The notes beneath the pieces were generated by a model. The model ran no database searches, was not told where the DNA came from, and saw only the letters and a list, made by a program, of their open reading frames with translations. Positions 6,594-9,068 of a stretch of 9,068 bases of DNA are shown piece by piece. A program made the position numbers and the translations under genes. The stretch is from CAYJOG01 sp964371695 [NCBI: uncultured bacterium] (GTDB taxonomy: Bacteria; CAYJOG01): assembly GCA_964371695.1 (NCBI GenBank), contig CAYJOG010000081.1:1-9068 (forward strand), given 5' to 3'. Each line of letters starts with the position of its first letter. The first letter of the stretch is position 1.

Positions 6594-6845
6594 TACCATT
6601 TCCCAACCAAAAGTGCGACAACCCCGGCCCCTTGGCGACACCCATGGCCAGAGGCCATGGATGGCCGTTTCCGCCGCCGGGCCAGAGTGGTCGGTGTTCA
6701 TCCAAAGGGTTGGGGCTGGTCAAAAAACCATGATGAGCAAACGGTTTCCAGGGCTGGTCTGGCCCGTGCGGCGTTGTTTGCAAGGTTTCAAGGATGAAAC
6801 CGGCGAACCAGAAAACATAAGCCGGGCAGGCCTCCTGTTTGTCTT
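6594..6845. other. 252-bp hairpin-rich segment between the two 49-bp repeats, probable insertion or duplication
   Basis: No convincing gene is seen. A reading frame runs from the GTG of repeat copy 1 (6586) to the TGA of copy 2 (6894), 102 codons, but its product is compositionally odd and lacks any domain I recognise. The segment holds several inverted repeats (6642-6660; GGTTTC/GAAACC at 6784-6789 with 6796-6801) and a 9-bp direct repeat, GGGCTGGTC. It has no transposase and no terminal inverted repeats. It may be a small non-autonomous or REP-like element, or the relic of a local duplication. Confidence 0.5.
6642..6660. repeat. Perfect 8-bp palindromic hairpin inside the inter-repeat segment
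   Basis: CCATGGCC (6642-6649) and GGCCATGG (6653-6660) pair exactly around an AGA loop. There is no adjacent T-run in either direction, so it is not a standard intrinsic terminator. It is the strongest secondary structure in the 252-bp insert. Confidence 0.7.
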
Positions 6846-6894
6846 GCCCTTTTCGCTTGCGCCCGCGCTGCCTGTTGGGGTGAGCGGTGATTGA
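6846..6894 (+). repeat. 49-bp direct repeat, copy 2
   Basis: The second copy lies 301 bp after the first, with G at 6859 as the single mismatch. It supplies the GGGGTG sequence that could act as ribosome binding site, and the GTG start codon (6887) of the glycosyltransferase gene. Similarity ends abruptly after GTGATTGA, within the third codon of that gene. Confidence 0.9.
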
Positions 6895-7585
6895 GGGCCT
6901 GAGCGTGGGTCTGGCGCTGCCGTGCCTGAACGAAGAAGAAGCCCTGCGGCTGATGCTGCCCGGCCTGCCGCCGGGGTTTGATGAAGTGGTGGTGGCGGAC
7001 AACGGCAGCACCGACGCCACGGCTCAGGTGGCTGCCAGCCTGGGGGCCAGGGTGGTGCCTGTGCCCCAGCGGGGATACGGCCACGCCTGCCGGGCGGGAC
7101 TCATGGCGGTGAAAAGCGACGTGGTGGTCATCATGGACGCGGACAACACCTATCCCATTCAGGCCGTGCCGGAACTGGTGCGCCTGATGGCCAGGGAGAA
7201 TCTGGATTTCATCAGTGTGGCCCGTGGCGGCATGGACCCCTTTCGCAGCCTGGACGCTTTTGTGCGGCGTCTGGGCGAGCGCATTCTGGCCCTGGCGGTG
7301 TGGCAGGCCACGGGGGTAAAACTGCTGGACAGCCAGAGCGGCATGTGGGTGATCCGCACCCGGTGTCTTGAGGCCATTTTGCCCGTGAGCGGCGGCATGA
7401 GTTTTTCGCAGGAAATCAAGACCATCGCGCTCACGCAAAAGGGCCTGCGGGCGCGGGAACTGAGTGTGCCTTTTCCCAACAATGCCCGTGCGGGTAAAAG
7501 CAAATTGCGTCTGTGGCACGATGGCCTGGATAATCTGAAACAGGCCCTTTTGCTGGGCAGGAGACTGCGTGAGCGCCAGACGTAA
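6887..7585 (+). CDS. Family 2 glycosyltransferase, DPM1-like (polyprenyl-phosphate sugar synthase type)
   Basis: Probably transfers a sugar from a nucleotide donor to polyprenyl phosphate on the cytoplasmic face of the membrane. The 232-residue GT-A fold protein has LALPCLNEEEA (9-19), VVVADNGSTDAT (34-45), QRGYGHACRAG (61-71) and the metal-binding DxD as Asp84-Ala-Asp86 in MDADNTYP. It also has SQSGMW (149-154) and SFSQEIKT (172-179), both typical of the dolichol-phosphate-mannose-synthase subgroup. No membrane segments are present, unlike ArnC or GtrB, so it would act as a peripheral enzyme, as DPM1 does. The sugar cannot be read from sequence. The GTG at 6887 lies within repeat copy 2, with GGGG 6 nt upstream; GTG at 6905 is a less likely alternative. 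Its end overlaps the deacetylase gene by 17 bp, which implies one operon and a shared pathway. Confidence 0.93.
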   Translation: MIEGLSVGLALPCLNEEEALRLMLPGLPPGFDEVVVADNGSTDATAQVAASLGARVVPVPQRGYGHACRAGLMAVKSDVVVIMDADNTYPIQAVPELVRLMARENLDFISVARGGMDPFRSLDAFVRRLGERILALAVWQATGVKLLDSQSGMWVIRTRCLEAILPVSGGMSFSQEIKTIALTQKGLRARELSVPFPNNARAGKSKLRLWHDGLDNLKQALLLGRRLRERQT

Positions 7586-8417
7586 AACCCTTTCTGTTCC
7601 CCCCGAAGCCCGCGTGCGCCTGCCCCCTCACAGCGCCATGCCGCTTCTGGGGCTGGGGCCGGGGGGCGTGCTTTTGGTGGTGGTGGCGCACCCCGACGAC
7701 GAACTGGCGATTGCCGCCACACTGCGCGAAGTGGTGCGCCGGGGGCATCCGGTGTTTCTGCACATCGCCACCAGCGGCGAGCGCAGCCAGAGCGGCGCCA
7801 CCGGCCCTGAGCGCGAGGCCGAAAGCACACAGGCCTGCGCCGCCCTGGGCATTGGCCGGGGGCATCTTTCGTTTCAGCGCCTGCCCGATGGCGGTGTGCT
7901 GGAACACCTGCCCCAACTGGTCGAAAAAACCCGCAGCCTGATTCACCGCCATCATCCACAAACGGTGTTGTCCATCGGTTTTGAAGGGGGACACCTGGAT
8001 CACGACAGCGTGAACGCGGCGGTGTTCCTGGCCCGGCGCGGCACCCCCACGGTGATGTTCGAGTTCCCTGCCTATCACGTGGAAGGCATGATGCCCCGGG
8101 CGCTCAGGTTTCCGCGCCACGGCCCGCCGGGGGGGGCTGCGCAATATGTCAAAGCGCCCGATCACAAGGCACTTTATGAGCAGCAGAAAAATCTTTACCC
8201 CAGCCAGATCAAGGGTTTGAGCCAGATGGAAAAAACAGCCGATGTATCTGGCCTGATTCGGCGCGGTGAATCGGTGCGGCTGGTGCCCAGAGACCGGGAT
8301 TTTTCCAGCGCCCCCGGCACGCGGCCCCTGGGTTATGAAATCATGGCCTTTCCACGCCGCCGCTGGTTTGGCGAGTTCCGCCACGCCCTCAGGGCGCTTC
8401 AGGGCAAGGGCGAATGA
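7569..8417 (+). CDS. PIG-L-family (LmbE-like) zinc N-deacetylase
   Basis: A predicted metal-dependent deacetylase of N-acetylated sugars, the family of GlcNAc-PI de-N-acetylase (PIG-L), MshB and BshB. Diagnostic motifs are VVVAHPDDE (37-45), where His41 and Asp44 are zinc ligands and Asp43 is the probable catalytic base, and GGHLDHDSVNAAV (140-152), where His145 is the third ligand. LHIATSGERS (64-73) corresponds to the following strand. The C-terminal part (after about 190) is specific to this protein, and no signal peptide is obvious, so a cytoplasmic location is likely. The GTG start at 7569 is supported by AGGAG at 7559-7563, 5 nt upstream; the ATG at 7638 lacks such a site. Being sandwiched between a DPM1-like transferase and a membrane GT-C-like protein, its likely substrate is a polyprenyl-linked N-acetyl sugar. 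A thiol-cofactor role (BshB/MshB) fits the context less well. Confidence 0.92.
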   Translation: MSARRKTLSVPPEARVRLPPHSAMPLLGLGPGGVLLVVVAHPDDELAIAATLREVVRRGHPVFLHIATSGERSQSGATGPEREAESTQACAALGIGRGHLSFQRLPDGGVLEHLPQLVEKTRSLIHRHHPQTVLSIGFEGGHLDHDSVNAAVFLARRGTPTVMFEFPAYHVEGMMPRALRFPRHGPPGGAAQYVKAPDHKALYEQQKNLYPSQIKGLSQMEKTADVSGLIRRGESVRLVPRDRDFSSAPGTRPLGYEIMAFPRRRWFGEFRHALRALQGKGE

Positions 8418-9068
8418 CCGAAACCGCGCCTGTGCCGGTGGATGAAAAAACCACGGGGCGGTTGCCGTGGCTGGCGGCGCTGTTTGCTTTTGCGGTTTTC
8501 TTTTTCTGTTACAGCGGCAAGCCGGACAACAGCATTGACGGGCGTTACATGATTCGCGTGACCCACAACCTGCTTGATCACGGCAGCTTTTCCATCAACG
8601 CGCCAGAAGAAAAAACCGTGTTTTCAAAATACGGCATCGGTCTTTCGCTGGTGTATCTGCCGATGGATGCGCTGGGCAAAACCGTGGGGGCCCTGTTGCC
8701 GGTGGGGCCCGAAAAAGCCTTTTGGGTGCGGGAGTTCATTCTGGGGCTTTCGCACGCGGTGTTTGGCGCGCTCACGGTGGCGGGGGCGGTGTTGCTGTTG
8801 CTGTCGCTGGGGCTGACGCCGCGCCAGTCGGTGACCGGGGGGTTGTTGTCGGTCTTTTCCACCGCCCTGTGGGTCTACGCCAAGGCGGACTTCGCCGAGT
8901 CGTTGCAGGCCTGTTGTCTGGTGTGGTTGTTTTATGTGCTGGGGCCGGTGGCGGCCCGGCGGCCCGGCCGGTCGGCCTTTTGGGCCGGGGGGCTGGTGGG
9001 GTTGCTGTTTCTGAGCAAGGTGACGGTGCTGCTGGCCGCGCCGGAGGCGGCGGTGTATGCCCTGGTGT
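8414..9068 (+). CDS. Multi-pass membrane protein, GT-C glycosyltransferase-like, truncated by the window end
   Basis: The first 218 residues are seen and the frame stays open to base 9068. After a hydrophilic start there is a membrane helix (about 18-35), then a loop with Asp38, Asp42 and the stretch SIDGRYMIRVTHNLLDHGSF, where GT-C enzymes of the ArnT/PMT/RgtA kind carry a catalytic Asp and conserved residues. KYGIGLSLVYLPMDALG (72-88) resembles the Y-x-x-G-x-s-l-l-x-x-P segment common in such proteins. At least four further hydrophobic spans lie near 108-134, 140-157, 164-181 and 189-210. It probably uses a polyprenyl-phosphate sugar on the periplasmic side to modify lipid A, a polysaccharide or a protein; the acceptor is unknown. 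The ATG overlaps the deacetylase stop codon (ATGA, 8414-8417), indicating translational coupling. Family assignment is by pattern and context, and the C-terminal half is missing. Confidence 0.78.
   Translation, partial: MTETAPVPVDEKTTGRLPWLAALFAFAVFFFCYSGKPDNSIDGRYMIRVTHNLLDHGSFSINAPEEKTVFSKYGIGLSLVYLPMDALGKTVGALLPVGPEKAFWVREFILGLSHAVFGALTVAGAVLLLLSLGLTPRQSVTGGLLSVFSTALWVYAKADFAESLQACCLVWLFYVLGPVAARRPGRSAFWAGGLVGLLFLSKVTVLLAAPEAAVYALV

Noticed and set aside
5640-6701. Minus-strand open frame of 353 codons opposite the M23 gene
   Set aside because: It is low-complexity antisense of a gene with a signal peptide and M23 motifs, and it starts within the inserted segment.
6586-6894. Open frame of 102 codons between the M23 and glycosyltransferase genes
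   Set aside because: It starts and ends in the two repeat copies, has odd composition and no domain I recognise. It is best explained as a by-product of the repeat structure.
6545-6894. Insertion sequence or integron cassette at the repeated junction
   Set aside because: No transposase or integrase gene, no terminal inverted repeats, and no attC core sites were seen.

Overview
This is a GC-rich bacterial chromosome segment, most likely from a proteobacterium. The evidence is a 713-residue single-chain methylmalonyl-CoA mutase followed by a MeaB/ArgK GTPase (close in size and motifs to the E. coli ScpA-ArgK pair), a YcbL/GloC-like thiolesterase and a secreted M23 peptidase. I cannot place it more precisely. 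No tRNA, rRNA, CRISPR array, transposase, integrase or phage gene is visible.

Layout. Bases 1-87 hold two perfect inverted repeats beyond the 3' end of a minus-strand SAM-dependent methyltransferase gene (88-870). Upstream of it, also on minus, is a small ankyrin-repeat gene (1036-1461) with a good ribosome binding site and a near-consensus promoter. An AT-rich divergent region (1462-1872) carries that promoter, a plus-strand promoter with an exact TATAAT, and a leader of about 170 nt rich in hairpins. The leader precedes the B12-dependent mutase gene (1873-4014), which is followed after 6 nt by the meaB gene (4021-5010). A minus-strand GloC-type metallo-beta-lactamase-fold hydrolase gene (5021-5650) converges on meaB. 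It diverges from a gene for an exported M23 peptidase (5706-6593).

The right end is a plus-strand envelope glycosylation cluster: a DPM1-like family 2 glycosyltransferase (6887-7585), a PIG-L-family deacetylase (7569-8417) and a multi-pass membrane protein resembling GT-C glycosyltransferases (8414 to the window end, incomplete). The last three genes overlap by 17 bp and 3 bp. They suggest a three-step route: load an N-acetyl sugar onto polyprenyl phosphate, remove the acetyl group, then transfer the amino sugar across the membrane to an envelope acceptor.

The oddest structure lies between the M23 and glycosyltransferase genes. A 49-bp sequence occurs twice (6545-6593 and 6846-6894, 48 of 49 identical). 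It encodes the M23 C-terminus at the first copy and contains the glycosyltransferase start codon at the second. The 252 bp between the copies is hairpin-rich and looks inserted or duplicated into what was once an overlapping gene junction.
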